Shown here in pieces: positions 35,188 through 44,113 of a stretch of 64,000 nt of DNA. Position 1 is the stretch's first letter. Every line of letters begins with the position of its first letter. The notes under the pieces were generated by a model, which was given only the letters and a program-made list of their open reading frames with translations, ran no database searches and was not told the origin of the DNA. This DNA comes from Terriglobia bacterium (lineage in GTDB: Bacteria; Acidobacteriota; Terriglobia; Terriglobales; Acidobacteriaceae): assembly GCA_020072815.1 (NCBI GenBank), contig JAIQGE010000023.1, positions 98,181 to 162,180 of the forward strand. Direction: 5' to 3'. Made by a program: the position numbers and the translations under genes.

Positions 35188-36093
35188 ATGAACATCTTGG
35201 TCCTGGGCGGCGTCGGTATGCTGGGCCACAAGCTGTTCCAGCATCTCAGGGAGCGCTTCCCGGACACTTCTTGCACCGTGCGTGGCAGCGCCGACGAGGC
35301 CGCAGCGCTGGCGCCCGGCCTGTTTGGGAATGGATACGTGATCGGCAACGTTGACGCAGCCGATCTGACGGGACTCGAGCGTTTGTTGACTGAACGGCGG
35401 CCGAATGTCATCGTCAACTGCGTTGGCGTCATCAAACAACGCCCTGAAGCCAAGTCGGCGATCCCCAGCATCACCATCAACGCCCTTCTACCCCATCTGC
35501 TGGCCGAGTGGTGCGAGCGTTGGGATGGCCGGCTGATCCACTTCAGCACGGACTGCGTCTTTAGCGGCGAACGCGGCAACTATTCTGAAGACGACGTTGC
35601 CGACGCACATGACCTCTACGGACGCACCAAGTACCTGGGCGAGGTGAGCGCCAAGAATGCTCTCTCGTTGCGCACCTCGATCATTGGACGCGAGCTGGAG
35701 CATTTTCAATCGCTGCTGGAATGGTTTCTCAGCCAGAATCGTGGCCCGGTCAAGGGTTACACCCGGGCTTTTTATTCGGGAGTCACTACCAACCACATGG
35801 CTGGCTTGGTCGCGCGTATTATCGAAGAGCAGCCGGAGTTGCACGGACTCTTTCAGGTGACCGCCGCCACCATTTCCAAGTTCGAGCTCTTGTGCCTATT
35901 GCGCGACGCTTATGGGAAGGACGTAGAGATCGTCCCCGACGATAGCTTCTTCTGCGATCGCAGCATGAAGGGCGATAGATGGATTGGGGCCACCGGTTAT
36001 CGCGCACCCTCCTGGCCTGAACTGGTGGCGCAACTCGCGCATGACAGCACACCCTACGAGCAGTGGAGGCGAAATGCACGGCAAACCATTTGA
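35188..36093 (+). CDS. fnlB: RmlD/CapF-like sugar nucleotide reductase (UDP-L-FucNAc pathway)
   Basis: The 301-residue SDR from ATG 35188 could also start at GTG 35179, which overlaps the previous stop as GTGA. It shows ILVLGGVGMLGHKLFQ, NVIVNCVGVIKQ, IHFSTDCVFSGERGNYSE and YGRTKYLGE (Tyr-x3-Lys). These are RmlD-like reductase motifs as in the FnlB/CapF/WbjC N-terminal domain. The C-terminal cupin of bifunctional CapF is absent. Its position between epimerase, 4,6-dehydratase and 2-epimerase genes supports a role in UDP-N-acetyl-L-fucosamine synthesis. Confidence 0.75.
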   Translation: MNILVLGGVGMLGHKLFQHLRERFPDTSCTVRGSADEAAALAPGLFGNGYVIGNVDAADLTGLERLLTERRPNVIVNCVGVIKQRPEAKSAIPSITINALLPHLLAEWCERWDGRLIHFSTDCVFSGERGNYSEDDVADAHDLYGRTKYLGEVSAKNALSLRTSIIGRELEHFQSLLEWFLSQNRGPVKGYTRAFYSGVTTNHMAGLVARIIEEQPELHGLFQVTAATISKFELLCLLRDAYGKDVEIVPDDSFFCDRSMKGDRWIGATGYRAPSWPELVAQLAHDSTPYEQWRRNARQTI

Positions 36094-37144
36094 GGACAAA
36101 ACCATCCTGATCACCGGCGGCACCGGGTCGCTGGGCAAGACGCTGGTGCGCCGCCTGCTCAGCGGTCACGATGGCGATCCTGCCAAGGTCATCGTCTATT
36201 CCCGCGACGAGGCCAAGCAGCACTTCATGCGCCTGGACTACCAGAAGAAAACCGCTGCCACCGACGAAATCATCTATCGTAACTTCCAACAGAAGCTGGA
36301 ATTCCGCATCGGCGACGTTCGCGACGCCAACGCGGTAGAGGCCGTCATGCGCGGCGTGGACATCGTCTTCAACGCCGCCGCTCTGAAACAGGTGCCCACC
36401 TGCGAATATTTTCCGTATGAAGCGGTGCGCACTAACATCGAGGGGCCGGAAAACATCGTGCGCGCCATCCAGAAGCACGCTCTGCCGGTAGAGACTGTCA
36501 TCGGCATTTCCACTGACAAGGCCTGCAAGCCGGTCAACGCCATGGGCATGACCAAGGCCATCCAGGAGCGCATCTTCATCCAGGCCAATATGCGCTGCCC
36601 CGGCACGCGCTTTGTCTGCGCCCGCTACGGCAACGTGCTGGCCTCGCGCGGTTCGGTGATTCCGCTATTCCATGATCAGATCTTCAACGGCGGCCCGGTT
36701 ACCATCACCACGCCGGAAATGACGCGCTTTCTGCTTAGCTTGGAAGAGGCGGTGGAAACCGTAATCTACGCCGTGAAACACGGCCTGCCCGGCGAGACCT
36801 TTATTCCCCGTGTTCCGTCGGCCCTGGTCACGAACGTGGCCAAAGCATTGATTGACAAACGCCCTATTGAGATCAAGATCACCGGCATCCGTCCCGGAGA
36901 AAAAGTGCACGAAATTCTGGTCAGCGAAGAAGAGGCGCATCGCACCGTGGAGCGCGGCAAGTATTACGTGATCCAATCCATGCTCCCCGAGGTGTGCGAA
37001 GGCACGGCCGCGGGAGGCAGCGTGGAACACGAGTACAGCTCGGGAGACGACGTGATGAGTCCGGAAGATACCGTCGCGCTGCTGAAACGCGAGCGCCTGA
37101 TGATGGAAGACGTGGCCCACGAAACTCAGGAGACACTGCGTTGA
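36074..37144 (+). CDS. fnlA: UDP-GlcNAc 4,6-dehydratase (CapE/FnlA/WbjB-like)
   Basis: I start at the ATG at 36074 (GGAGG five bases upstream), giving 356 residues. The longer frame would overlap the upstream gene entirely. The protein shows ILITGGTGSLGKTLV, VYSRDEAKQHFMRL, a TDKACKP motif with VNAMGMTKAIQE (the Met-x3-Lys variant in place of Tyr-x3-Lys used by inverting 4,6-dehydratases) and TFIPRVPS. These are signatures of soluble CapE-type enzymes. It overlaps the previous gene by 20 bp and makes the first intermediate toward UDP-L-FucNAc. Confidence 0.85.
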   Translation: MHGKPFEDKTILITGGTGSLGKTLVRRLLSGHDGDPAKVIVYSRDEAKQHFMRLDYQKKTAATDEIIYRNFQQKLEFRIGDVRDANAVEAVMRGVDIVFNAAALKQVPTCEYFPYEAVRTNIEGPENIVRAIQKHALPVETVIGISTDKACKPVNAMGMTKAIQERIFIQANMRCPGTRFVCARYGNVLASRGSVIPLFHDQIFNGGPVTITTPEMTRFLLSLEEAVETVIYAVKHGLPGETFIPRVPSALVTNVAKALIDKRPIEIKITGIRPGEKVHEILVSEEEAHRTVERGKYYVIQSMLPEVCEGTAAGGSVEHEYSSGDDVMSPEDTVALLKRERLMMEDVAHETQETLR

Positions 37145-38283
37145 GAGTCATGACCATCCTGGGCACGCGGCCGGAGATCATCCGGTTGAGCCTGATCATC
37201 CGTCTCCTCGACGAGCGTGCTGATCATCTGCTGGTGGATACCGGGCAAAACTATGACGACCGGCTCAATGGTCTTTTCTTCCGCGAACTGGACGTACGCA
37301 AGCCCGACTTTTCCCTGGCCGTGCGCGGCACTGGCTTTAGCGACCAGGTCGGCCAGATCCTGGGTCGCATCGAACCGCTCATGCTGGAGCATCGTCCGGA
37401 CCGCGTGTTGATTCTGGGCGATACCAATAGCGGCCTGTCGGCGATTGTCGCGCGCCGATTGGGCATCCCCGTCTATCACATGGAAGCCGGCAATCGCTGC
37501 TACGACTTCCGCGTACCGGAAGAGGCCAATCGCCGGATCATTGACCACATCAGCACGGTGCTCATGCCATACACGAACCGCAGCCGGGAGAACCTGCTGC
37601 GAGAAGGCATCAGTCCGGAGAGCGTCTATGTTACCGGCAATCCGATCAAGGAAGTCATAGACCATCACGCTGCGGCCATCAACGCCAGCCCGGTGTTGAC
37701 CAATCTTGGATTGAGTCCGAAAGGATTCTTTCTGGTGACCATGCATCGCGCCGAAAACGTGGATGTGGAATCGCGCTTGCGCGATCTGGTGCAGGCGCTT
37801 GCGCTTTTGCACCAGGAATACGGGTATCCGGTGGTGTGCTCGTTGCATCCGCATACGCGCGCCCGCATGCGGGAGTTTGGCGTGGATCTGGATCGCGCTG
37901 GTCTGGTCTTTGCCGAGCCATTTGGTTTTTTCGATTTTATTCGCCTGGAGCAGTCGGCATTTTGCCTGCTTTCTGACAGTGGAACCGTGCAAGAAGAGGC
38001 CTGCATTTTTCATGTTCCCAACGTGACGATTCGCGACGTGACGGAGCGGCCGGAGACCATTGATTGCGGGTCCAACGTGCTTGCGGGGTGCGACCCGGAG
38101 ACCATTCTCCGATTGGTCAGGCTGGTGACGGAAAGGCCGGCCAACTGGCAGCCGCCTCCTGAGTACCTGATGACCGATGTGGCCGCGACGGTCGTTGGGA
38201 TAGTGCTCGGCCAATCCCGCCCTGACTTGAGCGCACCTGAAACCCATCCGGCAATCCCCGCAGCCGCATCACGTAGGAACTAG
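37141..38283 (+). CDS. fnlC: Non-hydrolysing UDP-N-acetyl sugar 2-epimerase (CapG/FnlC/WecB-like)
   Basis: A TTG start at 37141 overlaps the previous stop as TTGA and yields MRVMTILGTRPEIIRLS, which fits the family N-terminus. ATG 37150 is the alternative. The 380-residue protein shows LLVDTGQNYD, LGDTNSGLSAI, HMEAGNRCYDFRVPEEANRR and LVTMHRAENVD, followed by SDSGTVQEEACIFHVPNVTIRD. All are hallmarks of WecB-type 2-epimerases. With the two upstream genes it completes the CapE-F-G type route to UDP-L-FucNAc. Confidence 0.88.
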   Translation: MRVMTILGTRPEIIRLSLIIRLLDERADHLLVDTGQNYDDRLNGLFFRELDVRKPDFSLAVRGTGFSDQVGQILGRIEPLMLEHRPDRVLILGDTNSGLSAIVARRLGIPVYHMEAGNRCYDFRVPEEANRRIIDHISTVLMPYTNRSRENLLREGISPESVYVTGNPIKEVIDHHAAAINASPVLTNLGLSPKGFFLVTMHRAENVDVESRLRDLVQALALLHQEYGYPVVCSLHPHTRARMREFGVDLDRAGLVFAEPFGFFDFIRLEQSAFCLLSDSGTVQEEACIFHVPNVTIRDVTERPETIDCGSNVLAGCDPETILRLVRLVTERPANWQPPPEYLMTDVAATVVGIVLGQSRPDLSAPETHPAIPAAASRRN

Positions 38284-38286
38284 CGA

Positions 38287-39474
38287 TTGCGCATCCTGCT
38301 CCTCATTGATGACTACTATCCCAGCACCAAGTCCGGCGCGAAGATGATGCATGACCTGGGTGTGCAGTTCGTCCGCGACGGCCACCAGGCCATTGTGGTG
38401 ACCTCGGCCCACCCTGTGCAGCAGGGCCTCGACATCTCCGTGGAAGATGGCGTCACCGTGGTACGGGTTCGCACCGGCGATCTGAAAAACGCCAGCCGTG
38501 CCATGCGCGGCCTGCGCGAGTTCCGTCTACCTGCCACGATCTGGCGCAAGGCCAAGACTTTTTTTTCTGCCCATCACTGCGACCTGATCGTCTTCTATTC
38601 CCCGACAATTTTCTTCGGCGACCTCGTCCGCAAGCTGAAAGCGGTTTGGGGCTGCCGGGCTTACCTGGTACTGCGCGACATCTTCCCGCAATGGGCGGTG
38701 GATGCCGGCGTCATTAAGAGGGGCCTTCTCTATCGTTATCTGAGACGCAAAGAGCTGACGCAGTACGCCGCCGCCGACATCATCGGCGCCGAAGGCGCAG
38801 GCGACCTCCAATACTTCAGACTGGATCCGCGTCTCAAGGGCCATCGCGTGGAAGTACTCTCAAACTGGACGGACACGCAACCACCTCCGCCGGCGGGGAC
38901 AAAGTTTCGCGAGCAGCTGGGCCTGCGAGATAAAGTAGTGTTCGTCTATGGCGGGAATATTGGTGTTGCCCAAGACCCGGACAATCTTATGCGGCTGGCT
39001 ACTTCTGTGAAAGATCGGCAAGAGATATTCTTTTTGCTTGTGGGCGGTGGCAGCGAGGCGTCAAGGCTAGGCCGGCAGATCGAAGAACAACATCTTGCCA
39101 ACATAAGACTTCTTCCTTCGTTGTCGCAGGAGGAATACCTTCAGTGCTTGTCCGAGTTTGATGTCGGCTTGGTCAGCCTGGATCGCCGGCTGCAAACTCA
39201 CAACTCAACCGGCAAGCTGCTCGGCTATCTGTTGTGTGGTAAGCCAGTCCTGGCCAGCTTAAATCCCGGCAATGGCCTCGCCGACCTACTGCGGGGGGCT
39301 GATGCCGGTATCGCCTACGAAAATGGTGATGATCAGAAGCTGCGTGACGCGGCGCTGCGCCTGGCCACCGATAGCACGCTGCGCCAGCGTATGGGGAATA
39401 ACGCACGCATCTTGCTCGAAAGCCGATTCTCGGTGCAGGCAGCCGCCGGGCAGATTCTCTCCCACTTTCAGTAG
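38287..39474 (+). CDS. wbuB: WbuB-like GT4 glycosyltransferase (probable L-FucNAc transferase)
   Basis: A TTG start three bases after the previous stop gives 395 residues, beginning ILLLIDDYYPSTKSGAKMMH. The pattern FYSPTIFFGDLVRKLK, YLVLRDIFPQWAVDAGVI and VFVYGGNIGVAQDPDNL is the one I know from WbuB of E. coli O26 and relatives that follow fnlABC. It should transfer the FucNAc made by the upstream enzymes. Last gene of the plus-strand operon. Assignment to WbuB rests on recalled motifs and context. Confidence 0.78.
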   Translation: MRILLLIDDYYPSTKSGAKMMHDLGVQFVRDGHQAIVVTSAHPVQQGLDISVEDGVTVVRVRTGDLKNASRAMRGLREFRLPATIWRKAKTFFSAHHCDLIVFYSPTIFFGDLVRKLKAVWGCRAYLVLRDIFPQWAVDAGVIKRGLLYRYLRRKELTQYAAADIIGAEGAGDLQYFRLDPRLKGHRVEVLSNWTDTQPPPPAGTKFREQLGLRDKVVFVYGGNIGVAQDPDNLMRLATSVKDRQEIFFLLVGGGSEASRLGRQIEEQHLANIRLLPSLSQEEYLQCLSEFDVGLVSLDRRLQTHNSTGKLLGYLLCGKPVLASLNPGNGLADLLRGADAGIAYENGDDQKLRDAALRLATDSTLRQRMGNNARILLESRFSVQAAAGQILSHFQ

Positions 39475-39872
39475 GGACATCAGGATTGCCGAATCCTAAA
39501 TTGTTTATCTTGAGCTCTTAAGCCAAATGAACGAAGTGTTTCGAAAATTGCCAGGGCGGATTCGCCCGTATCAAAAAGACACACCTGATTAGAATTAGCC
39601 AATCTTCCAGTTTTCCTGGACTAACTTTCTTTCGTAGCTTATGGAACTGCTTGCTTCCATTGGTGTTGCTAAGAATTGTAAAGATAAGTAATGAGTCATC
39701 AAGCGAACGATCTATCTTAAATCTACATAAAAGTAGTCTGACCTAATCGCTTCTTACGCGGAAGCGTAATATAATTGCGACAATTTTTGTACCAGTAGTC
39801 AGAGAGATTTGTAGGACCCAGATAGCAGAATGGAGAAGGCCAGGTTTCCCCAGCCTGACCAATCATAACGAA
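39475..39872. other. AT-rich intergenic stretch upstream of wecA-like gene
   Basis: About 400 bp, visibly more AT-rich than the surroundings, between the FucNAc operon and the WecA-like gene. It contains no plausible gene. Apart from the palindrome/TATAAT pair at 39754-39775 I see no repeat. Confidence 0.5.
39754..39775 (+). promoter_or_regulatory. Palindrome TTACGC-GGAA-GCGTAA adjoining a TATAAT box
   Basis: A perfect 6-bp inverted repeat (39754-39759 and 39764-39769) is directly followed by TATAAT at 39770-39775, about 100 bp before the WecA-like start. The repeat sits where a repressor bound between -35 and -10 would block the promoter. The -35 is not obvious. Confidence 0.4.
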
Positions 39873-41447
39873 ATGGCAGTCCAGTTTGTCGTTTTCCTGC
39901 TGTTGAGCATCGTTGTAGCGGCCGTCCTCACGCGCATAGTGCGTGATCTTGCCAATCGCTACGGACTTGTGTCTAGGCCGGAGTCAGCGCGTCATCTTCA
40001 TACGCGCGCGATCCCGCGATTGGGCGGCGTTGCTCTCCTTCTTACGTTCATTACAGTTTTCGGTGGGTATCTGTTTGTGGCGAGATATGGCCTTGCCTCC
40101 GCTCCTGCAGCCGACAAGTTTGTGAAGCTGGTACTGCCTGCTGTGGTCCTGTTTATCGCAGGCCTCGTGGACGACTTGAAGGGCCTCAATGCACCCACCA
40201 AACTTCTGATCGAGATCGCAGGTGGCGCGTCCTTGTATTTCGGCGGAATGGGGTTTACCTGTTTTCAGTGGTCCGGAGCCGATCCGGCGGTCAACTCCGC
40301 CATTTGCCTGCTGGCTACGGTGTTTTGGGTGGTGCTGATCTGCAATGCAATGAACCTGATTGACGGTCTGGACGGGTTGGCCGCAGGAGCATCGCTCTTT
40401 TCCATGGTCACCATTTTTACTCTGGCGCTGATTGGCCAGCGTCCGGGCGTGGCCATGGCCACAGTGGTGATGGGCGGCGCGCTTGTTGGTTTTCTGGTCT
40501 TCAATTTTAGTCCCGCGTCAATATTTCTCGGGGATTCCGGCAGCCTGTTTCTGGGCTTCATGCTCAGCGGGTTTGTGATGGCTGAATCCCAGAGCCAGAA
40601 GACCATCACCTCGGCGGTTCTGGTTCCAGTGATTGCCTTTGCGCTGCCACTAACCGATACCGCAATGAGCGTGTTGCGACGATTTTTGAGCGGGCATTCA
40701 TTGTTTGGGGCTGATCGCGAACACATTCACCACAAGCTGCTTGATCTTGGCTTGACGCACCGCCAAGCGGTATGGATTCTTTACGGCGTTTCCGCCATGT
40801 TTGCGGTGCTTAGCTTGTTTATTTTCGTGATAGGTCCCAACCGCTTGTTGTTTATTCCCGCCGTGTTCAGCCTGGTGTTCCTTTTGTTCTTTGGATTGCG
40901 CCGGCTCGGGTATCACGAGTTTGCCGAAGCCCGCAGGATATGGCATCGGGCGGCGTGGCAAAAGGAACTGATGGCGCGGAACATCGAAGTCCGCAAGATC
41001 GCTGCCAGGTTGCGGACAACTACCTCCTTTCCTGAGGCGCTCAACCTTCTGGAAAGCTGCTTGCGCGGCAGCTTTGATGGCTTCGAGATTGTTCTGCTTC
41101 CCGAGTGGGCCCACATTGCTTTCCCCGGGCAAGCTCATCAACCTGGGGTAAAGAGATTCTGGAACGAGACGGCCTGCGAAAGGATGCTGTTTTCCTTTGC
41201 GTTGAGCACAGCAGCAAGCGGGACTGTAGGGTGCCTGTCTCTCTATCGCAGCTTAGACGCCGATTTGCCGATTGATGTTGACTTTTTCGAGCATGAGCTG
41301 CGCGGCGCCTTGGGCCGAGTCCTGGAAACCGCCTCGCATATCTCCCCCGAATCGCGGCCCGTGAGCCCCTTTCCGCCGGCGCCTGCTGCAACGCGTACCA
41401 CCGGGATCAACGGGATGGTGTCTGCACGCGGCCCCGAGGCCTCTTGA
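39873..41447 (+). CDS. wecA: WecA/TagO-like undecaprenyl-phosphate sugar-1-phosphate transferase with C-terminal extension
   Basis: The 524-residue protein has about eleven membrane helices in its first 345 residues. The MraY/WecA-family signatures are all visible: IPRLGGVALLL, FIAGLVDDLKGLNAPTKLL, NAMNLIDGLDGLAAGAS, SPASIFLGDSGSLFLGFM and the donor-site loop ADREHIHHKLL. It links the first sugar-phosphate (GlcNAc or related) to undecaprenyl phosphate. Residues 350-524 form a soluble extension not found in normal WecA (about 360 residues). It has a GAF-like alternation of helix and strand, and I do not recognise a specific domain. Confidence 0.88.
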   Translation: MAVQFVVFLLLSIVVAAVLTRIVRDLANRYGLVSRPESARHLHTRAIPRLGGVALLLTFITVFGGYLFVARYGLASAPAADKFVKLVLPAVVLFIAGLVDDLKGLNAPTKLLIEIAGGASLYFGGMGFTCFQWSGADPAVNSAICLLATVFWVVLICNAMNLIDGLDGLAAGASLFSMVTIFTLALIGQRPGVAMATVVMGGALVGFLVFNFSPASIFLGDSGSLFLGFMLSGFVMAESQSQKTITSAVLVPVIAFALPLTDTAMSVLRRFLSGHSLFGADREHIHHKLLDLGLTHRQAVWILYGVSAMFAVLSLFIFVIGPNRLLFIPAVFSLVFLLFFGLRRLGYHEFAEARRIWHRAAWQKELMARNIEVRKIAARLRTTTSFPEALNLLESCLRGSFDGFEIVLLPEWAHIAFPGQAHQPGVKRFWNETACERMLFSFALSTAASGTVGCLSLYRSLDADLPIDVDFFEHELRGALGRVLETASHISPESRPVSPFPPAPAATRTTGINGMVSARGPEAS

Positions 41448-41518
41448 TGGTCCCCTCATAGGTCCGTTCTGGTTACGGCTGTCTAATTTTATATATAGTT
41501 AAGCCTGCAAATTCACGC

Positions 41519-44089
41519 ATGCGTCCTCGCCTTCTCTTACCGGCAGCGTCGTTCAGCTTGTGGGTGATGGTCGTCCCCATCATTACCGCTGGCAGTTCTT
41601 TGGCCCAGGGACTCCTCGACAATCCGCGCCCAGCAGCCAGCAATAGCGAAAGTCAAGGCACAAATCAAGTCCAGGCCCAGGACTCGGATCGGAATCGGAA
41701 CTCAGGCCGAACCCAGCACCCAGACACGCCCAAGACCGACCAACCTTCGGGTGAGATGTCACTGAAGAAGGTACTTTTGAATCTGCCGGGCGACCAAAAG
41801 GCCATCTGGCTCTCGCCGTTCCGCCTGCGCGCACGTGATTCTTCCTGGCTGGGGCCCTTCGCTGCGACTGCCGGTCTTCTATTAGCCGGTGACGAGAACT
41901 TCATGTTGCACGAGCGTTCGAATGCTCAGTCGATCAAGCGTAGCAATGACGTTTCCAACGGCGGCCTTGCGGTCCTGGCCGGAGTGCCGGCAGGCATGTA
42001 TGTGTGGGGAAGCTTGTACGGCTCCCCGCGGCAGCGCGAAACCGGACTGCTCACTGCCGAAGCGCTGGCCAACAGCGCGATCGTAAGCGAGTCGTTGAAA
42101 CGAATCCTGGGGCGGGAACGGCCCACGTCCACCGGCGGCCGGGGACAGTTCTTCCATGAGTTCGCAGATCCGTCGTTTCCTTCCGACCATGCGATGTTGA
42201 GTTGGACGGCCGCTTCGGTCATTGCGCACGAGTATCCCGGCTGGCTCTCGCAGACGCTCGCCTATGGGACCGCCGGGGCCGTCAGCATCGCCCGGGTCAG
42301 CGGACGCAAGCACTTTCCCGCTGACATTGCCGTGAGTGCGCCCCTGGGGTGGCTGATCGGACGCCAAATCTACCGCGCCCATCATGATCCCGAGCTCGAC
42401 GATGGACTGTACGGCCATTTCATTTCGGAAGGCCACAGGTTTGAAGCCGAGCAAACCGGGACAACCTATGTTGCGATGGATAGCTGGGTGTATCCCGCGC
42501 TGGATCGCCTCGCGGCCATGGGCTACATAGAAACCGCTCAGACCGGCATGCGGCCTTGGACCCGCAGCGAGTGTGCGCGGCTGGTGGAAGAAGCCGGGTA
42601 TGGGATCGACCCGGATGGGCCCGACAAATGGGCTCTGCGCATCAACGAGCGTCTGGCCGCTGAGTTTGCTCCCGAGATGGGCGCGCCCGCGTCCCAGCCC
42701 GAAGCTCGTATCGAAGAAGTCTATGCCCGTGTAGGCGGTATTTCCGGCCGTCCCCTGGCCGATGACTTCCATTTCGCTAAGACCATTGCTGATGATTTTG
42801 GACGGCCATTTGGCCAGGGCGTTAACATGGTCTCCGGCGTTTCGGCGCGAACGGTAGTGGGACCAATGGCGTTTTACGTGCGCGGTGAATACCAGCACGC
42901 CGGAACGCTTCCTGCGCTGGATGCCGCCGCCCAGGCAGCGATTGCCCGCCAGGACTTGGTGCCTTTCGCACCCCCACAACGGACCGCAACGCTGGATCGC
43001 GTGCGCCCCCTCGATGCGTACGTTTCATTCAACTTCCGCGACAATTTGATTTCGTTTGGCAAACAGACGCTCTGGTGGGGGCCGGGTGAGGACGGCCCTT
43101 TCCTCTTCAGCAACAACGCCGAGCCGCTGCCGCTGCTGCGCATCTCGCGGGCCTCACCCATTGTTCTGCCCTGGATCTTTGGTCTGCTGGGCGGCATTCG
43201 CGTCGAACTTGTATGGGGACAGTTGAACGGCCATCAATTTGTCTCAATCATCGATACGTCCGGGACACAGAGAGTGGTGAGTGCTCCATTGCGGCCGCAT
43301 CCGTTTATTCAAGGGGAGAAGATTTCATTCAAGCCGACGCGCAACTTTGAGTTCGGGTTTGGGGTAACGACGATCCTGAGCGGTCCTGGTTTTCCCCTGA
43401 CGCTGCACAGCCTCGCTCGCAGCTACTCCCTGAGTAACACTACTCCCGGAGTATCCAATGATCCCGGAGACCGTCGCTCAGCCTTCGATTTTTCTTATCG
43501 CGTCCCCGGACTGCGCAACTGGCTCACGTTTTATGGCGATTCCTTCACGGAAGACGAGTTCTCGCCCATTTCTTTTCCCCGTAAATCAGCTTTTCGCGCC
43601 GGTCTTTACCTGCCTCAGCTGCCGAAACTGCGGCAGATTGACTTGCGCGCAGAGGGCATCTACACCGACATCCCCAACTTGGGCGCTGGGGTCTCGTACT
43701 TCAACACGCATTACCTGAGCGGATACACGAATTACGGCCAGATCCTTGGAAACGCGATCGGACGCGAAGGCCGCGGCGTCAATATCTGGAGCACCTACCA
43801 TTTGACCGCCGACAACAGCTTGCAGCTGCACTACCGCACCCAGCACGTGAACCCCGAGTTTCTAAGCGGAGGCAAGCTGCGAGATTTCGACGCGACCGGC
43901 ACCCTGGTGCGGGCGGGCAGCCTGGTCTTCAGCGGCACAGTGAAATACGAACACTGGAATTTCCCGCTGCTCGCGGCCACTCCCAAGACCAACGTGAGTG
44001 CTGGGTTGCAGATAAGCTGGCGTCCGGTACATGGGTGGAGTTTGTGGCACCGGGCAGGCGCACACCGCAGCAATCAGGTGATGCGCTGA
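41519..44089 (+). CDS. PAP2 phosphatase - Wzi capsule-assembly fusion
   Basis: The 856-residue protein has a signal peptide (to about residue 30) and a Gln/Ser-rich linker. A PAP2-type phosphatase domain follows at about 100-290 with KRILGRERP, PSFPSDHAM and ARVSGRKHFPADI, the three PAP2 motifs. The rest matches Wzi-like outer-membrane capsule assembly proteins (DSWVYPALDRLAAMGYI, YVSFNFRDNLISFGKQTLWWGPG) and should be a beta-barrel. It may recycle undecaprenyl pyrophosphate and anchor the polymer at the surface. It follows the WecA-like gene and closes the EPS locus. Confidence 0.85.
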   Translation: MRPRLLLPAASFSLWVMVVPIITAGSSLAQGLLDNPRPAASNSESQGTNQVQAQDSDRNRNSGRTQHPDTPKTDQPSGEMSLKKVLLNLPGDQKAIWLSPFRLRARDSSWLGPFAATAGLLLAGDENFMLHERSNAQSIKRSNDVSNGGLAVLAGVPAGMYVWGSLYGSPRQRETGLLTAEALANSAIVSESLKRILGRERPTSTGGRGQFFHEFADPSFPSDHAMLSWTAASVIAHEYPGWLSQTLAYGTAGAVSIARVSGRKHFPADIAVSAPLGWLIGRQIYRAHHDPELDDGLYGHFISEGHRFEAEQTGTTYVAMDSWVYPALDRLAAMGYIETAQTGMRPWTRSECARLVEEAGYGIDPDGPDKWALRINERLAAEFAPEMGAPASQPEARIEEVYARVGGISGRPLADDFHFAKTIADDFGRPFGQGVNMVSGVSARTVVGPMAFYVRGEYQHAGTLPALDAAAQAAIARQDLVPFAPPQRTATLDRVRPLDAYVSFNFRDNLISFGKQTLWWGPGEDGPFLFSNNAEPLPLLRISRASPIVLPWIFGLLGGIRVELVWGQLNGHQFVSIIDTSGTQRVVSAPLRPHPFIQGEKISFKPTRNFEFGFGVTTILSGPGFPLTLHSLARSYSLSNTTPGVSNDPGDRRSAFDFSYRVPGLRNWLTFYGDSFTEDEFSPISFPRKSAFRAGLYLPQLPKLRQIDLRAEGIYTDIPNLGAGVSYFNTHYLSGYTNYGQILGNAIGREGRGVNIWSTYHLTADNSLQLHYRTQHVNPEFLSGGKLRDFDATGTLVRAGSLVFSGTVKYEHWNFPLLAATPKTNVSAGLQISWRPVHGWSLWHRAGAHRSNQVMR

Positions 44090-44113
44090 TACTTTGCACG
44101 TTTGAACGCCGGC

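Noticed and set aside
37126..38247. Minus-strand ORF of 373 codons
   Set aside because: Antisense to the 2-epimerase gene, which has unmistakable motifs.
41882..42979. Minus-strand ORF of 365 codons
   Set aside because: Antisense to the PAP2-Wzi gene.
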